DNA of 64,000 bases from Pseudomonas tructae (lineage in GTDB: Bacteria > Pseudomonadota > Gammaproteobacteria > Pseudomonadales > Pseudomonadaceae): contig NZ_CP035952.1 of assembly GCF_004214895.1 (NCBI RefSeq), forward strand, positions 2,800,501-2,864,500, given 5' to 3'. Shown here one piece after another: positions 26,724-36,536 of the stretch; the stretch's first letter is position 1; each line of letters starts with the position of its first letter. Under the pieces are notes generated by a model. That model saw only the letters and a program-made list of their open reading frames with translations. It searched no databases and had not been told where the DNA came from. Both the position numbers and the translations under genes were made by a program.

Positions 26724-26908
26724 TCTGCCTTGATGTTTAAGTGGGGCTTGCTGCGAGGGCAAGGCCAGCGCTTCCAATGCAACGTGCTCGCAGGGTAACA
26801 AAGCACTGGAGAATGGCGAAAGGGGCGACGGCATGCTCTTGGCAGGCCGCTGCGCTGGGTGGATAGGGAGGATCGTCTGCGAATTACCTCACAGGTGTTA
26901 AATGGATT

Positions 26909-26934
26909 CTAATGAGACAAAATTGACTCATTAG
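26909..26934. promoter_or_regulatory. Operator-like inverted repeat and promoter of the second RND operon
   Basis: CTAATGAG-N10-CTCATTAG, a perfect 8-bp inverted repeat. It overlaps a possible -35 (TTGACT, 26923) that has a CATCAT -10 17 bases downstream. The half-site TGACTCAT recurs in front of the TetR gene at 34.8 kb. Confidence 0.5.
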
Positions 26935-26984
26935 GGTTTTGTCGGCATCATCTGCACCGTTTTCAATCGAGGCGCGGGTGAGTG

Positions 26985-28124
26985 ATGGGCAAGACAGGTG
27001 CAATAAGGATGGTTGTGTTGGCAGGAGCAATTGCATTGTCGGGGTGCGGCCCGGCTGAGGAGCAGGTTGCTGCGGCCAACACAAGCTACCCGGTGCAAGT
27101 CGTGAGCGTAGTGGCTGAGCCGTTGGCCCTGGCCTCCGAGTTACCAGGACGGGTTGAGCCCATGCGGGTCGCCGAGGTGCGCGCGCGGGTGCCGGGCATC
27201 GTTTTGCACAAGCGCTTCGAAGAGGGGGCTGACGTCAACGCCGGGGAGGTGCTGTTCCAGATCGACCCTGCGCCCTTCAAGGCTGCCCTGGCACGTGCCG
27301 AGGCTGACCTGGCCCGCGCCCAGGCCGTGCAGCAGGAGGCCCAGGCACGGCTCAAGCGCTATGAACCGCTGGTCAAGATCGAGGCGGTCAGCCAGCAGGA
27401 CTTCGACAGCGCCACCGCCGAACTGCGCAGCGCGCAAGCGGCCGTACGCTCCGGCCAGGCCGACGTGCAGACTGCACGCCTGAACCTGGGCTACGCCACC
27501 GTCACCGCGCCGATCTCTGGGCGCATCGGCAGGGCTCTGGCCACCGAAGGCGCGCTGGTCGGGCAGGGCGACGCCACGCTGATGGCACGTATCCAGCAGC
27601 TTGACCCGATCTATGTCGATTTCACCCAGTCAGCGGCGGACGCCTTGCGCCTGCGTCAGTCCCTCAACAATGGCGACCTGGCTGGCGGTGACGACAAGGC
27701 GTTGAGCGCTCAGGTAGAGGGTACCGACTTTCAGCGTCAGGGCGCGCTGATGTTTACCGACGTGGCAGTCGACAGAAGTACCGGCCAGGTCACCCTGCGC
27801 GGTCGTTTCGACAATGCCGACGGCATCCTCTTGCCGGGCATGTACGTGCGTGTGCGAACCCCCCAAGGCACCGCTCAGCAGGCGCTGCTGGTGCCGCAAC
27901 GCGCGGTGCAGCGTGACAGCAATGGCGAGGCGCGGGTGATGGTGGTCGGCAGCGGTAGCCTGGCTGAGGCGCGCAGTGTGCGCACCGGGGTGATGCAGGG
28001 CGCGCGCTGGCAGATCATCGAGGGCCTGCGCGCCGGTGATCAAGTCATCGTCGGTAGCCCCGCCGGCCTGGCCCCGGGTATGCCGGTGCTGGCGACCCAG
28101 GCACAACAGGCCGCGGCAAAGTAA
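26985..28124 (+). CDS. RND efflux periplasmic adaptor
   Basis: 379 residues. The lipobox region is [12 protein letters not shown], so a lipid-anchored adaptor. Lipoyl halves ([30 protein letters not shown] and [25 protein letters not shown]) flank the alpha-hairpin, followed by the VDFTQS beta-barrel region and a C-terminal membrane-proximal domain. It is of the MexA/AcrA class. The ATG at 26985 was chosen; a GTG directly before it is possible. First gene of a tripartite operon. Confidence 0.88.
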   Translation: MGKTGAIRMVVLAGAIALSGCGPAEEQVAAANTSYPVQVVSVVAEPLALASELPGRVEPMRVAEVRARVPGIVLHKRFEEGADVNAGEVLFQIDPAPFKAALARAEADLARAQAVQQEAQARLKRYEPLVKIEAVSQQDFDSATAELRSAQAAVRSGQADVQTARLNLGYATVTAPISGRIGRALATEGALVGQGDATLMARIQQLDPIYVDFTQSAADALRLRQSLNNGDLAGGDDKALSAQVEGTDFQRQGALMFTDVAVDRSTGQVTLRGRFDNADGILLPGMYVRVRTPQGTAQQALLVPQRAVQRDSNGEARVMVVGSGSLAEARSVRTGVMQGARWQIIEGLRAGDQVIVGSPAGLAPGMPVLATQAQQAAAK

Positions 28125-28140
28125 GGCGAGGGTAAAGCGA

Positions 28141-31100
28141 ATGTCCAAGTTCTTCATCAATCGGCCGAACTTTGCCTGGGTCATGGCACTGCTCATCTCC
28201 TTGGCCGGCTTGCTGGTGATCCCCGCGCTGCCGGTGGCCCAGTATCCCAACGTGGCGCCGCCACAGATTTCCATTACCGCGACCTACCCGGGTGCTTCGG
28301 CCAAGGTGCTGGTGGAGTCGGTGACCAGCATCATCGAAGAGTCGCTCAACGGCGCCAAGGGCTTGCTGTACTACGAGTCCACCAACAACTCCAACGGCGT
28401 TGCCGAGGTGATGGTGACCTTCGAGCCAGGCACCACGCCGGACATGGCCCAGGTCGATGTGCAGAACCGCTTGAAAAAAGCCGAGGCGCGCATGCCTCAG
28501 CCAGTGCTGACGCAGGGGCTGAAGGTCGAGCAGGCCAGCTCCGGCTTTCTGCTGATCTACGCCCTGACCAGCAAGGCTGGTGAGCGTGGCGATACCACGG
28601 CGCTGGCCGACTATGCCGCCCGCAACATCAACAACGAACTGTTGCGCGTGCCGGGGGTTGGCAAGCTGCAGTTCTTTGCCTCGGAAGCGGCCATGCGGGT
28701 CTGGGTCGATCCGCAGAAACTGGTGGGCTACGGGCTGTCCATCGACGCCATCAACACCGCTATCCGGGCGCAGAACGTCCAGGTGCCGGCCGGCAGCTTC
28801 GGCAGCACGCCAGGTGCCAGCGAGCAGGAACTGACCGCGACCCTGGCGGTGCAGGGCACGCTCGATACCCCGGAGGCCTTCGCCGGTATCGTTCTGCGCG
28901 CCAACCCCGATGGCTCCAGTGTGCGCCTGGGCGACGTCGCACGCGTGGCCATTGGCAGCGAAAACTACAACCTGTCCTCGCGCCTGGACGGCCATCCGGC
29001 CGTTGCCGGTGCCGTGCAACTGGCGCCTGGCGCCAACGCGATCCAGACCGCGACGCTGGTCAAGGAGCGCCTGGCGGAACTGTCGCAGTTCTTCCCTGAA
29101 GGCGTCGAATACTCGGTACCCTATGACACCTCGCGCTTCGTCGACGTGGCCATCGAAAAGGTGATTCATACCCTGATCGAAGCCATGGTGCTGGTGTTCC
29201 TGGTGATGTTCCTGTTCTTGCAGAACGTGCGTTACACCCTGATCCCGTCGATCGTGGTGCCGGTGTGCCTGCTGGGTACGCTGATGGTGATGAAACTGCT
29301 CGGTTTCTCGGTGAACATGATGACCATGTTCGGCATGGTGCTGGCCATCGGCATCCTGGTGGACGACGCCATCGTGGTGGTGGAGAACGTCGAACGGTTG
29401 ATGGGTGAGGAAGGCCTGTCGCCAGTGGACGCCACCATCAAGGCCATGGGACAAGTGTCCGGGGCGATCATCGGTATCACCCTGGTGCTCGCCGCAGTGT
29501 TTCTGCCCTTGGCGTTCATGTCGGGTTCGGTGGGGGTGATCTACCAGCAGTTCTCCGTGTCGCTGGCAGTGTCGATCCTGTTCTCCGGCTTCCTGGCCCT
29601 GACCTTCACCCCAGCGCTGTGCGCCACGCTGCTCAAGCCGGTGCCCCATGGGCACCATGAAAAAGGCGGCTTTTTCGGTGCGTTCAACCGCAGTTTCGCG
29701 CGCCTGTCCGAGCGTTATTCGGTAATGAACAGCGCCCTGGTGGCCCGTGCGGGTCGCTGGATGCTGGCCTACGTCGGCATCCTGGTGGTGCTCGGTTATT
29801 CCTACCTGCGTTTGCCGGAAGCCTTCGTACCGTCGGAGGACCTGGGCTACAGCATTGTCGATGTCCAGCTGCCGCCGGGCGCCAGCCGGGTGCGTACCGA
29901 TCATACGGCCCAAGCGCTTGAGACCTACCTGATGTCGCGTGAAGCGGTGGCCAGTTCGTTCATCGTCAGTGGCTTCAGTTTCTCGGGGCAGGGTGATAAC
30001 GCGGCGTTGGCATTCCCAACCTTCAAGGATTGGTCGGTGCGTAGCAAGGCGCAGTCGGCGGAGGCAGAAACCGCGGCTATCAACGCGCAGTTTGCAGCCA
30101 ATGGCGACGGCACCATCACCGCCGTCATGCCACCGCCGATCGACGGCCTGGGCAACTCCGGCGGCTTCGCCCTGCGCCTGATGGACCGCGGCGGCCTGGG
30201 GCGCGAAGCGCTGCTGGCCGCTCGTGATCAGTTGCTCGCGCAAGCCAACGGCAATCCGGTGATTCTCTACGCAATGATGGAAGGTCTGGCCGAAGCGCCG
30301 CAATTGCGCCTGCAGATCGACCGCGAGAAGGCTCACGCCCTGGGCGTCTCCTTCGAAGCGATCAACAACACCCTGGCCACGGCGTTCGGCTCGGCGGTGA
30401 TCAACGACTTCACCAATGCCGGGCGCCAGCAGCGTGTTGTGGTGCAGGCCGATCAAGGCGAACGCATGACGCCGGAAAGTGTGCTGCGCCTTTATGCGCC
30501 CAACGCCAATGGCCAGCAGGTGCCGTTCAGTGCCTTCGTCACCACCCGCTGGGAGGAAGGGCCGGTGCAGTTGGTGCGCTACAACGGTTACCCGTCGATC
30601 CGTATCGCCGGTGACGCCGCACCGGGCCACAGTACCGGTCAGGCGATGGCCGAGATGGAGCGTCTGGCCAGCGAGCTGCCGCCGGGCATCGGTTATGCCT
30701 GGACCGGCCTTTCGTACCAGGAGCAGGTGTCCAGTGGCCAGGCCGCCGGCCTGTTCGGCCTCGCCATCGTCCTGGTGTTCTTGCTGCTGGTGGCGCTGTA
30801 TGAAAGCTGGGCGATCCCGCTGACGGTGATGCTGATCGTGCCGATCGGCGCCCTGGGTGCGGTGTGGGCGGTGATGGCCACCGGCATGCCGAACGATGTG
30901 TACTTCAAGGTCGGCCTGATCACCATCATTGGCCTGGCGGCGAAGAACGCCATCCTTATTGTCGAGTTCGCCAAGGAATTCTGGGAGAAGGGCTACAGCC
31001 TGCGTGACGCTGCCATCGAGGCTGCACGCCTGCGTTTGCGCCCGATCGTGATGACCTCCATGGCCTTTATCCTCGGCGTGGTTCCGCTGGCCATTGCCAG

Positions 31101-31269
31101 CGGTGCGGGTGCGGCGAGCCAGCGCGCCATCGGCACGGGGGTGATCGGCGGCATGCTCAGCGCCACCTTGCTGGGAGTGGTGTTCGTGCCGATCTGTTTC
31201 GTCTGGGTACTGTCGTTGCTTAAAAGCAAGCCTGCTCCTGTGCAACATGCTGTCGAGGTCAACGAGTGA
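28141..31269 (+). CDS. RND multidrug efflux transporter (HAE1 family)
   Basis: 1042 residues from the ATG at 28141 ([21 protein letters not shown]). Twelve membrane segments and two periplasmic loops; the proton-relay aspartates are in [20 protein letters not shown]. The periplasmic motif [13 protein letters not shown] and the drug-binding loop region [21 protein letters not shown] fit hydrophobic and amphiphilic efflux pumps. It is clearly distinct from MexF in this window and more like AcrB/MexB/MexQ-type pumps. Substrates are not predictable. It overlaps the outer-membrane factor gene by one base (TGATG). Confidence 0.92.
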   Translation: MSKFFINRPNFAWVMALLISLAGLLVIPALPVAQYPNVAPPQISITATYPGASAKVLVESVTSIIEESLNGAKGLLYYESTNNSNGVAEVMVTFEPGTTPDMAQVDVQNRLKKAEARMPQPVLTQGLKVEQASSGFLLIYALTSKAGERGDTTALADYAARNINNELLRVPGVGKLQFFASEAAMRVWVDPQKLVGYGLSIDAINTAIRAQNVQVPAGSFGSTPGASEQELTATLAVQGTLDTPEAFAGIVLRANPDGSSVRLGDVARVAIGSENYNLSSRLDGHPAVAGAVQLAPGANAIQTATLVKERLAELSQFFPEGVEYSVPYDTSRFVDVAIEKVIHTLIEAMVLVFLVMFLFLQNVRYTLIPSIVVPVCLLGTLMVMKLLGFSVNMMTMFGMVLAIGILVDDAIVVVENVERLMGEEGLSPVDATIKAMGQVSGAIIGITLVLAAVFLPLAFMSGSVGVIYQQFSVSLAVSILFSGFLALTFTPALCATLLKPVPHGHHEKGGFFGAFNRSFARLSERYSVMNSALVARAGRWMLAYVGILVVLGYSYLRLPEAFVPSEDLGYSIVDVQLPPGASRVRTDHTAQALETYLMSREAVASSFIVSGFSFSGQGDNAALAFPTFKDWSVRSKAQSAEAETAAINAQFAANGDGTITAVMPPPIDGLGNSGGFALRLMDRGGLGREALLAARDQLLAQANGNPVILYAMMEGLAEAPQLRLQIDREKAHALGVSFEAINNTLATAFGSAVINDFTNAGRQQRVVVQADQGERMTPESVLRLYAPNANGQQVPFSAFVTTRWEEGPVQLVRYNGYPSIRIAGDAAPGHSTGQAMAEMERLASELPPGIGYAWTGLSYQEQVSSGQAAGLFGLAIVLVFLLLVALYESWAIPLTVMLIVPIGALGAVWAVMATGMPNDVYFKVGLITIIGLAAKNAILIVEFAKEFWEKGYSLRDAAIEAARLRLRPIVMTSMAFILGVVPLAIASGAGAASQRAIGTGVIGGMLSATLLGVVFVPICFVWVLSLLKSKPAPVQHAVEVNE

Positions 31270-32672
31270 TGGTCATGGGTAATCGTGTTGTTGCGTTGGT
31301 CCTGGCCTTGACCCTGGCGGGCTGTTCCCTGGCGCCGACCTATCAGCGTCCCGAGGCACCGGTGCCGGCACAGTGGGGTGGCGCTGCAGTAGATCACGGC
31401 CAGAGGGTCGAGTCTCTGGACTGGCAGGCGTTTATCGTCGATCCGGTGTTGCGTCAGCTGGTCGGTACCGCGCTGGACAATAACCGTTCGCTGCGCCAGA
31501 GCCTGCTGGATATCGAACAGGCCCGTGCGCAGTATCGGATCCAGCGCGCCGACCGGCTGCCCGGCGTAAATGCCGGTACCTCCGGCAATCGCCAGCACCT
31601 ACCTGCGCAGTTGTCGAACGACGCAGGTGAAGGTGTTAACAGCAGCTATCAGGTAGGGCTGTCGCTGCCAGAGTACGAGGTGGACCTGTTCGGTCGGGTC
31701 AAGAGCCTGAGCGATGCGGCGCTGGCGCAGTACCTGGCCACCGAGGAGGTTGGCCGCGCTGCGCGCATTGCCCTGATCGCTGAGGTCAGCCAGACCTACC
31801 TGACGCTCGATGGCGCCGAGCGGAGCCTGGCGCTGACCCGCCAGACACTGGCCAGTCGAGAGGACTCGCTGGCACTGGTCGGCCAGCGGCGCGCCGCCGG
31901 GGCGGCCACTGCGCTGGACCACCAGGAAGCGCTGGGGCTGGTCGAGCAGTCCCGTGCGCAGCTTGAATCCTCGCTTCGCCAGCAACGCCAGGCCTACAAC
32001 GCCCTGGTGTTGCTGCTCGGCAGCGCGGACGCGGCCAAGGTGATTCCGGGCGAGCGAGCGAATCAGCCGATGGTGCTACAGGACATCATGCCTGGCGCGC
32101 CGTCGGCACTGATCGAGCGTCGTCCGGACATCCTCGCCGCCGAACGACAGCTGCAAGCGCGCAATGCCGATATCGGCGCGGCGCGGGCGGCGTTCTTTCC
32201 ACGAATCACTCTGACCGGCAGCTTTGGCACCTCCAGTGCGCAGATGTCCGGGCTGTTCGACGGCGGTTCACGTAGCTGGAGCTTCATGCCGCAACTGTCG
32301 CTGCCGCTGTTCGATGCCGGCCGTAACCGTGCCGGGCTGAGCCTGGCCGAGGTGCGCAAGGACTCGGCGGTGGCGGCCTATGAAGGCACGATCCAGACCG
32401 CATTCCGTGAAGTCGCCGATGCGCTGGCCGCGACCGATACGCTGCGCCGTGAGGAAATCGCGCGGCGGGCGCTGGTTGATACCAGTCGGGCGACCCTGGC
32501 GCTGGCCAAGGCGCGCTATGAAGGCGGCGTAGACAGTCACCTGCGCTACCTGGATGCACAGCGCAGCCATTTTGTGAATGAAGCGGCCTATATCCAGTCC
32601 AGCACACAGCGTCAGCTGGCACTGGTCGACCTGTTCCGCGCCTTGGGCGGGGGCTGGTCGAAAAAGGCCTAG
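31269..32672 (+). CDS. RND efflux outer-membrane channel (OprM type)
   Basis: 467 residues. Lipobox LTLAGC with SLAPTYQRPEAPVPAQW following, as in OprM-family lipoproteins. Channel-forming repeats include LSLPEYEVDLFGRVKSLSDAAL and ERRPDILAAERQLQARNADIGAARAAFFPRITLTG. Third gene of the operon, so the pump has its own channel. A strong terminator follows 35 bases after the stop. Confidence 0.9.
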   Translation: MVMGNRVVALVLALTLAGCSLAPTYQRPEAPVPAQWGGAAVDHGQRVESLDWQAFIVDPVLRQLVGTALDNNRSLRQSLLDIEQARAQYRIQRADRLPGVNAGTSGNRQHLPAQLSNDAGEGVNSSYQVGLSLPEYEVDLFGRVKSLSDAALAQYLATEEVGRAARIALIAEVSQTYLTLDGAERSLALTRQTLASREDSLALVGQRRAAGAATALDHQEALGLVEQSRAQLESSLRQQRQAYNALVLLLGSADAAKVIPGERANQPMVLQDIMPGAPSALIERRPDILAAERQLQARNADIGAARAAFFPRITLTGSFGTSSAQMSGLFDGGSRSWSFMPQLSLPLFDAGRNRAGLSLAEVRKDSAVAAYEGTIQTAFREVADALAATDTLRREEIARRALVDTSRATLALAKARYEGGVDSHLRYLDAQRSHFVNEAAYIQSSTQRQLALVDLFRALGGGWSKKA

Positions 32673-32706
32673 GCAACGGCTCCTTTGGTTGGCCTGTCCA
32701 ACTCCT

Positions 32707-32737
32707 GCCCCTGGATATCATGTCCAGGGGCTTTTTT
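32707..32737 (+). terminator. Rho-independent terminator of the second RND operon
   Basis: GCCCCTGGA/TCCAGGGGC stem with a 7-base loop, followed by six T residues. Confidence 0.9.
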
Positions 32738-32791
32738 ATGGTTCTTCACGCAGTCCACAGGGACGATACTCCTGTGGCGTCGCTACCGGCT

Positions 32792-32819
32792 TCCTGTAGG
32801 AGTGGGCTTGCCCCACGAT
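32792..32819. repeat. REP-like half element
   Basis: TGTAGGAGTGGGCTTGCCCCACGATG, a variant of the local REP core with TAGGAGTGGGC in place of the usual GGGAGCGGGC. Confidence 0.5.
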
Positions 32820-32822
32820 GGA

Positions 32823-33258
32823 TGTAACGGTCACCCTAAAACGGGCAATCGAAGATAAAGCCAGCCCAGACGCCGCCCGTAACTTTGCGACTTCAGAAGG
32901 CTGAGCGCAGGTGTCTGGAGGGGCTGTGCGTAGCACCTTCGGCATCAGCCGAAGACGCGAGACGGAGACTTGGCGTAGCAAGTCGTAGGCCGCGATGCTC
33001 CGCAAGGCACCGGAGCGAGGGAACCCGAAGCGCAGCATAGTGCCGTAAGGGCGGAAGGGGCCAGGTGCATCAGCCATATCGAATGGATAAGCTCTGGGCA
33101 CCTAGCATCCCTTGAAAGCGAGAATTCGAAAATGAGCAGATATTGAAATAGCCATAAGCCAGGAAATTTCTTCAGGAGAAACTATTGGCCGGCCTTGAAA
33201 GGTCAAAAAAATAATAAGAGAATAATGAAGTGAATTTAGCCGTGTCTTCGGGGTGATA
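32823..33258. other. Non-coding or unassigned interval after the second RND operon
   Basis: A GC-rich block (to about 33101) has a long open frame on the minus strand, but no recognisable family, start or ribosome site was found. It also has short inverted repeats such as CTTCGGC-ATCA-GCCGAAG (32938-32955). The sequence after about 33110 becomes AT-rich and leads into an orphan membrane-protein gene, so the junction may mark an insertion point. No RNA gene could be supported. Confidence 0.4.
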
Positions 33259-33996
33259 ATGAAAAAAAAGGGTTGTTTGTTGGATGGGGCCAGGTGGAGA
33301 GCAATAAGCCTTCTTATAGGGTTTTTTCTTAAGTTCTCAGGGTTCGTTGGTCTTATCAGTATCTTTGATGATCTTAAGGCGTGGAAAGCTTTTTGGGATA
33401 CGTCTATTGCATGGGTAGGCTCAGTTAGCTTGAGTTTGGCTGTCATTCTCGAAAAAATACCACAGGCTATTCATAGTATTGCGGTTACATGGCGCAGCGT
33501 TTTACATCCTATAGTCGACTTTTTAACGGGCTGGCTGCCATTTGCAGTTCCTGCCACGCTCAAGGATCTTATACTGCTAGGAGTTTTTCTCGCAGTCGGG
33601 CGGAGGCGGGCTCGTAAGATATGGTCAAATAGTTATGCGCTGAAACAAGAAAAAATTAACTTCTTAATGTACAAATACCTCAAGGTCCCCATCAACCCAT
33701 TTATATCCTATTCTAAAGTTGATGTTAGAGATTTCTTGCTAGCAAAAACTGCAGACCCCACAATATTGACCCCGCAGCATGAGCGTCTACTGAGTAGATT
33801 TGACAAGCACTTTGGAGAGGATGCAGCTGTGTTTGCGTATGCTGTGCTCAACGATCCCGGAGTGGAAATGGCAGAGAGAGATCAACTTCCAGCGCTGAAT
33901 ATGTCAGACAAGGGGAGGCTTGTAACGCACTGTGTGGTCGGCTTTTTTGTTGCCTTGTTGTTGATTGATTATATCTATTTTTCTAGTGGCTGTTGA
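33259..33996 (+). CDS. Orphan membrane protein of low GC
   Basis: 245 residues from the ATG at 33259, with GGGGTG upstream. Four hydrophobic stretches: about 13-35 (ISLLIGFFLKFSGFVGLISI), 48-65 (WVGSVSLSLAVIL), 85-110 (FLTGWLPFAVPATLKDLILLGVFLAV) and the C-terminal VVGFFVALLLIDYIYF. The middle part, about 115-220, is hydrophilic and probably cytoplasmic. Its base composition is clearly AT-richer than the flanking efflux and TetR genes, a sign of transfer. No family recognised; phage-exclusion or stress functions are possible but unsupported. Confidence 0.6.
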   Translation: MKKKGCLLDGARWRAISLLIGFFLKFSGFVGLISIFDDLKAWKAFWDTSIAWVGSVSLSLAVILEKIPQAIHSIAVTWRSVLHPIVDFLTGWLPFAVPATLKDLILLGVFLAVGRRRARKIWSNSYALKQEKINFLMYKYLKVPINPFISYSKVDVRDFLLAKTADPTILTPQHERLLSRFDKHFGEDAAVFAYAVLNDPGVEMAERDQLPALNMSDKGRLVTHCVVGFFVALLLIDYIYFSSGC

Positions 33997-34228
33997 ATTT
34001 GTGCCTGGTCGCCGTTGTGTAAGCCCTCTGCGAAATGCATCAGAGTCCGCCCATGCTGAATTGAAAACGGGTTTGGAATTATTTTTACAAACAGTAAAAT
34101 CCTCTTGTTCGCCTGTTTCTTTCATGGGCTTCGCGGCAATACATTTCGTACAGAGCCTAAATGTTTCAGCTTCTACAGCGGCGCCCCGGGATTCCTTGAA
34201 GAGCCTTGTTATGAGCGCTGAAAGTCGC

Positions 34229-34789
34229 TCACTGGCAGGGCGACACGGCACCATGAAGGAACAGCAGTTCCAGAGTCTGGACCGATGTTGCGCTGGCCGC
34301 ACGTCCGCGGCGCTCGGCGTCGACGATGCCGTAGACCATGCTCAAGAACATCTCGGTAAAAATGGCGGCGCTGATGTCGATGCGAAAAACACCGGCCTGC
34401 TGCCCACGCAGAAAGAACGCATCCAGGGCGTCGGCATAGGATCGCCAGGGTCGGTTCGCTTCGCTATCGTCGAATGTGTCAGGACGGTACTGGAACAGCA
34501 GGAAGACCATCATCTCACGATGCTTGAGATGCTCGGTGATGAGGTGGCGCAGGGCGGTCAACGGCTCGGCGTTTTTCAGGTCGCCCTCGAGGATGACCTG
34601 ATTCAGCGTCCGTTCACCATGACTCTCCAGCATGCTCACCAGGTTGTCACGGGTGCCGCAGAATCGGTGCAGGGTTGCCTTGCTGACACCCGCTGCTTCG
34701 GCCAGTTCTTTCAACGTGGCCCGGGGATGGACGACGATGGCATTGGCCAACGCTTTGAGCAGGCGCTCGTCGGTTACCGGAAGGGACAT
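34229..34789 (-). CDS. TetR-family transcriptional repressor
   Basis: 186 residues. The N-terminal helix-turn-helix reads RATLKELAEAAGVSKATLHRFCGTRDNLVSML (about 24-56), followed by an all-helical ligand domain. Such regulators commonly repress RND pumps. Its upstream region has two TCATATGA palindromes 20 bases apart, and one carries the same TGACTCAT half-site found in the operator of the RND operon at 26909. It is therefore a plausible repressor of that operon despite the orphan gene lying between them. Confidence 0.87.
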   Translation of the reverse strand: MSLPVTDERLLKALANAIVVHPRATLKELAEAAGVSKATLHRFCGTRDNLVSMLESHGERTLNQVILEGDLKNAEPLTALRHLITEHLKHREMMVFLLFQYRPDTFDDSEANRPWRSYADALDAFFLRGQQAGVFRIDISAAIFTEMFLSMVYGIVDAERRGRAASATSVQTLELLFLHGAVSPCQ

Positions 34790-34848
34790 TGAGGTTTCTC
34801 ACATTGCTAGCTGAGCGGGCATTGTGACGCAAATGCCAAGCTCTGACA

Positions 34849-34877
34849 CTCATATGATTTAAAAATGACTCATATGA
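34849..34877. promoter_or_regulatory. Repeated CTCATATGA motif upstream of TetR
   Basis: CTCATATGA occurs at 34849 and 34869, exactly 20 bases apart (about two helical turns), in the region preceding the TetR start. Likely the autoregulatory operator. Confidence 0.5.
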
Positions 34878-34960
34878 AACTTTTCTAGCAGGTTTCAGGT
34901 CGGCTGCATCCAGATGCAGCGCCGGAGCCGCCCCGATGGACGGCCCTGGCATTGGCTGCT

Positions 34961-36502
34961 TCAGTTCTGCGCGGTCTTTTCACCGGCTTGCAGTTTCACC
35001 GTCTCTTCGAGGGTGAAGCGCCCCAGCGGGTTTTGCAGGAAGTTCTGGATATTGCTGCGCGAAATATTGATGTACGGGCTGTAGTACAGGTCGATCCAGT
35101 GGACATCCTGTTTGGCCAGCTTCTGCAGCTCCTGATAAATCTGCTTGCGTTTGCCCGGGTCGATCTCCACCCGGGCCGCCGCCACCAGCTCCTTGACCTT
35201 GTCGTTGTGATAGCGGGTCATGTAGTTCATGTTGGTGTCGTGACCGAGCACGAAGGTGGTCTTCTGGTCCGGGTCCAGCACGTCGTTGGTCCAGTACATC
35301 ACCGACAGGTCGTAGTCGCCATCGACCAGCATCTGCCAGCTCTGGGTCGGATCGACCTTCTGCAGGTTGGCGGTGATGCCGACATCGGCCAACTGCTTCT
35401 GCACCAGCACGGCGATCTGCTCGTCGGCCTCGTTGCCAGCGTTGACCACGTAGTTGAGTTTGAGCCCCTCGACGCCAGCCTTCTTCAGCAGCTCGCGGGC
35501 CTTGGCCGGGTCGAAGGGGCGTTGCAGGTTGTTGGCGTTGTGATAGAGCGCGCCCTTGGGAATGTATGAATAGGCCACTTCGCCGTGGCCAAAGGTCACC
35601 GTGTCCACCAGCGCTTTCTTGTCGATCGCAAGGTCAATCGCCTCGCGCACCGCAGGTTGTGCCAGCACCCCTTTCTCGTGGTTGATGAGCAGGTGGTCCT
35701 CACGGGTCGAAGGGTCGATGTGAATGGTCAGGCTCGGGTCCTTGCGCAGGGCATCGACACGGGAGAAGGGCACGAAGATCGCCGAGTCCAGCTCGCCGGC
35801 CTGGACCTTGAGCATGCGGGTGTTGTCGTCGGGGATGGAGATCCACTCCACACCATCCAGGCTGACCTTGTCGGCCTCCCAGAAGTGCGGGTTCTTTTCC
35901 AGGATCACCCGATCACCGCGCAACCACTCTTTAACCTTGAAGGCACCGGAGGTCACCGGTTCCTGGGCGTAGGCCTCCTCGCCGATCGCATCCATGGCCT
36001 TTTTCGACAGGATCGAGACGTTGGCGGTGGCCAGTTGCGCAAGGAAGGGCACCGACTTGTTCTTCAGTGTCACCACCAGGGTGCGCTCGTCCGGTGCTTC
36101 GGTCTTGTCGATGATCTTATAGGAGTCGGCCCACAGCGAGCCGGGGTTGTCGCGGATGCGCAGCAGGGAAAACGCGGCATCGCTGGCGCTCAGCGGCGAG
36201 CCATCGGAGAACTTGGCCTCGCGAATCTTGAAGGTATAGGTCAGGCCGTCGTCAGAGACCTTCCAGCTTTCGGCCAGGCCCGGGACCAGCCGGGTGCCGC
36301 TGTTGTCCACGCGCACCAGCACGTCGTAGACGTTGGCAAAAACCCAGCTGTCGCGGTTCTGCGCGCTCTTGATCGGGTCGAAGGTGGTGCTCTCCTCACG
36401 GCAGCCGATGGTCAGCACGCCGGCTGCCTGGGCCATGCCGGCGGCCAGGGTGCTGGCGGCCAGCACGGCGGCGGTGAGTAACTTCAATGCGGTGGGTTTC
36501 AT
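34961..36502 (-). CDS. Peptide ABC transporter, periplasmic binding protein
   Basis: 513 residues from the ATG at 36502 (MKPTALKLLTAAVLAASTLAAGMAQA), with GGAG upstream, giving a Sec signal; in-frame starts further up give no signal peptide. SBP family 5 (DppA/OppA): LVPGLAESWKVSDDGLTYTFKIREAKFSDGSPLSASD is the family signature. It is the last gene of a five-gene transporter/peptidase operon read from the lux-box-like site at 41253. In PipR-type loci this transporter is thought to bring in the small peptide- or ethanolamine-like signal. Confidence 0.9.
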   Translation of the reverse strand: MKPTALKLLTAAVLAASTLAAGMAQAAGVLTIGCREESTTFDPIKSAQNRDSWVFANVYDVLVRVDNSGTRLVPGLAESWKVSDDGLTYTFKIREAKFSDGSPLSASDAAFSLLRIRDNPGSLWADSYKIIDKTEAPDERTLVVTLKNKSVPFLAQLATANVSILSKKAMDAIGEEAYAQEPVTSGAFKVKEWLRGDRVILEKNPHFWEADKVSLDGVEWISIPDDNTRMLKVQAGELDSAIFVPFSRVDALRKDPSLTIHIDPSTREDHLLINHEKGVLAQPAVREAIDLAIDKKALVDTVTFGHGEVAYSYIPKGALYHNANNLQRPFDPAKARELLKKAGVEGLKLNYVVNAGNEADEQIAVLVQKQLADVGITANLQKVDPTQSWQMLVDGDYDLSVMYWTNDVLDPDQKTTFVLGHDTNMNYMTRYHNDKVKELVAAARVEIDPGKRKQIYQELQKLAKQDVHWIDLYYSPYINISRSNIQNFLQNPLGRFTLEETVKLQAGEKTAQN

Positions 36503-36536
36503 GCTCAAGCTCCGTTTGATGGTCATGGTTGTTGGG

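Noticed and set aside
28045..31248. A minus-strand open frame of over 1000 codons opposite the RND transporter gene
   Set aside because: It is His/Gln/Arg-rich with no domain and lies exactly antisense to a well-conserved transporter; high GC at third positions keeps such shadow frames open.
32823..33101. A gene or structured RNA in the GC-rich block after the RND operon
   Set aside because: Only short hairpins and an unsupported open frame; no recognisable motif.
33904..34302. A Cys-containing minus-strand frame as a gene
   Set aside because: No ATG or ribosome site outside the TetR coding region, and it overlaps two genes; left as a low-interest finding.
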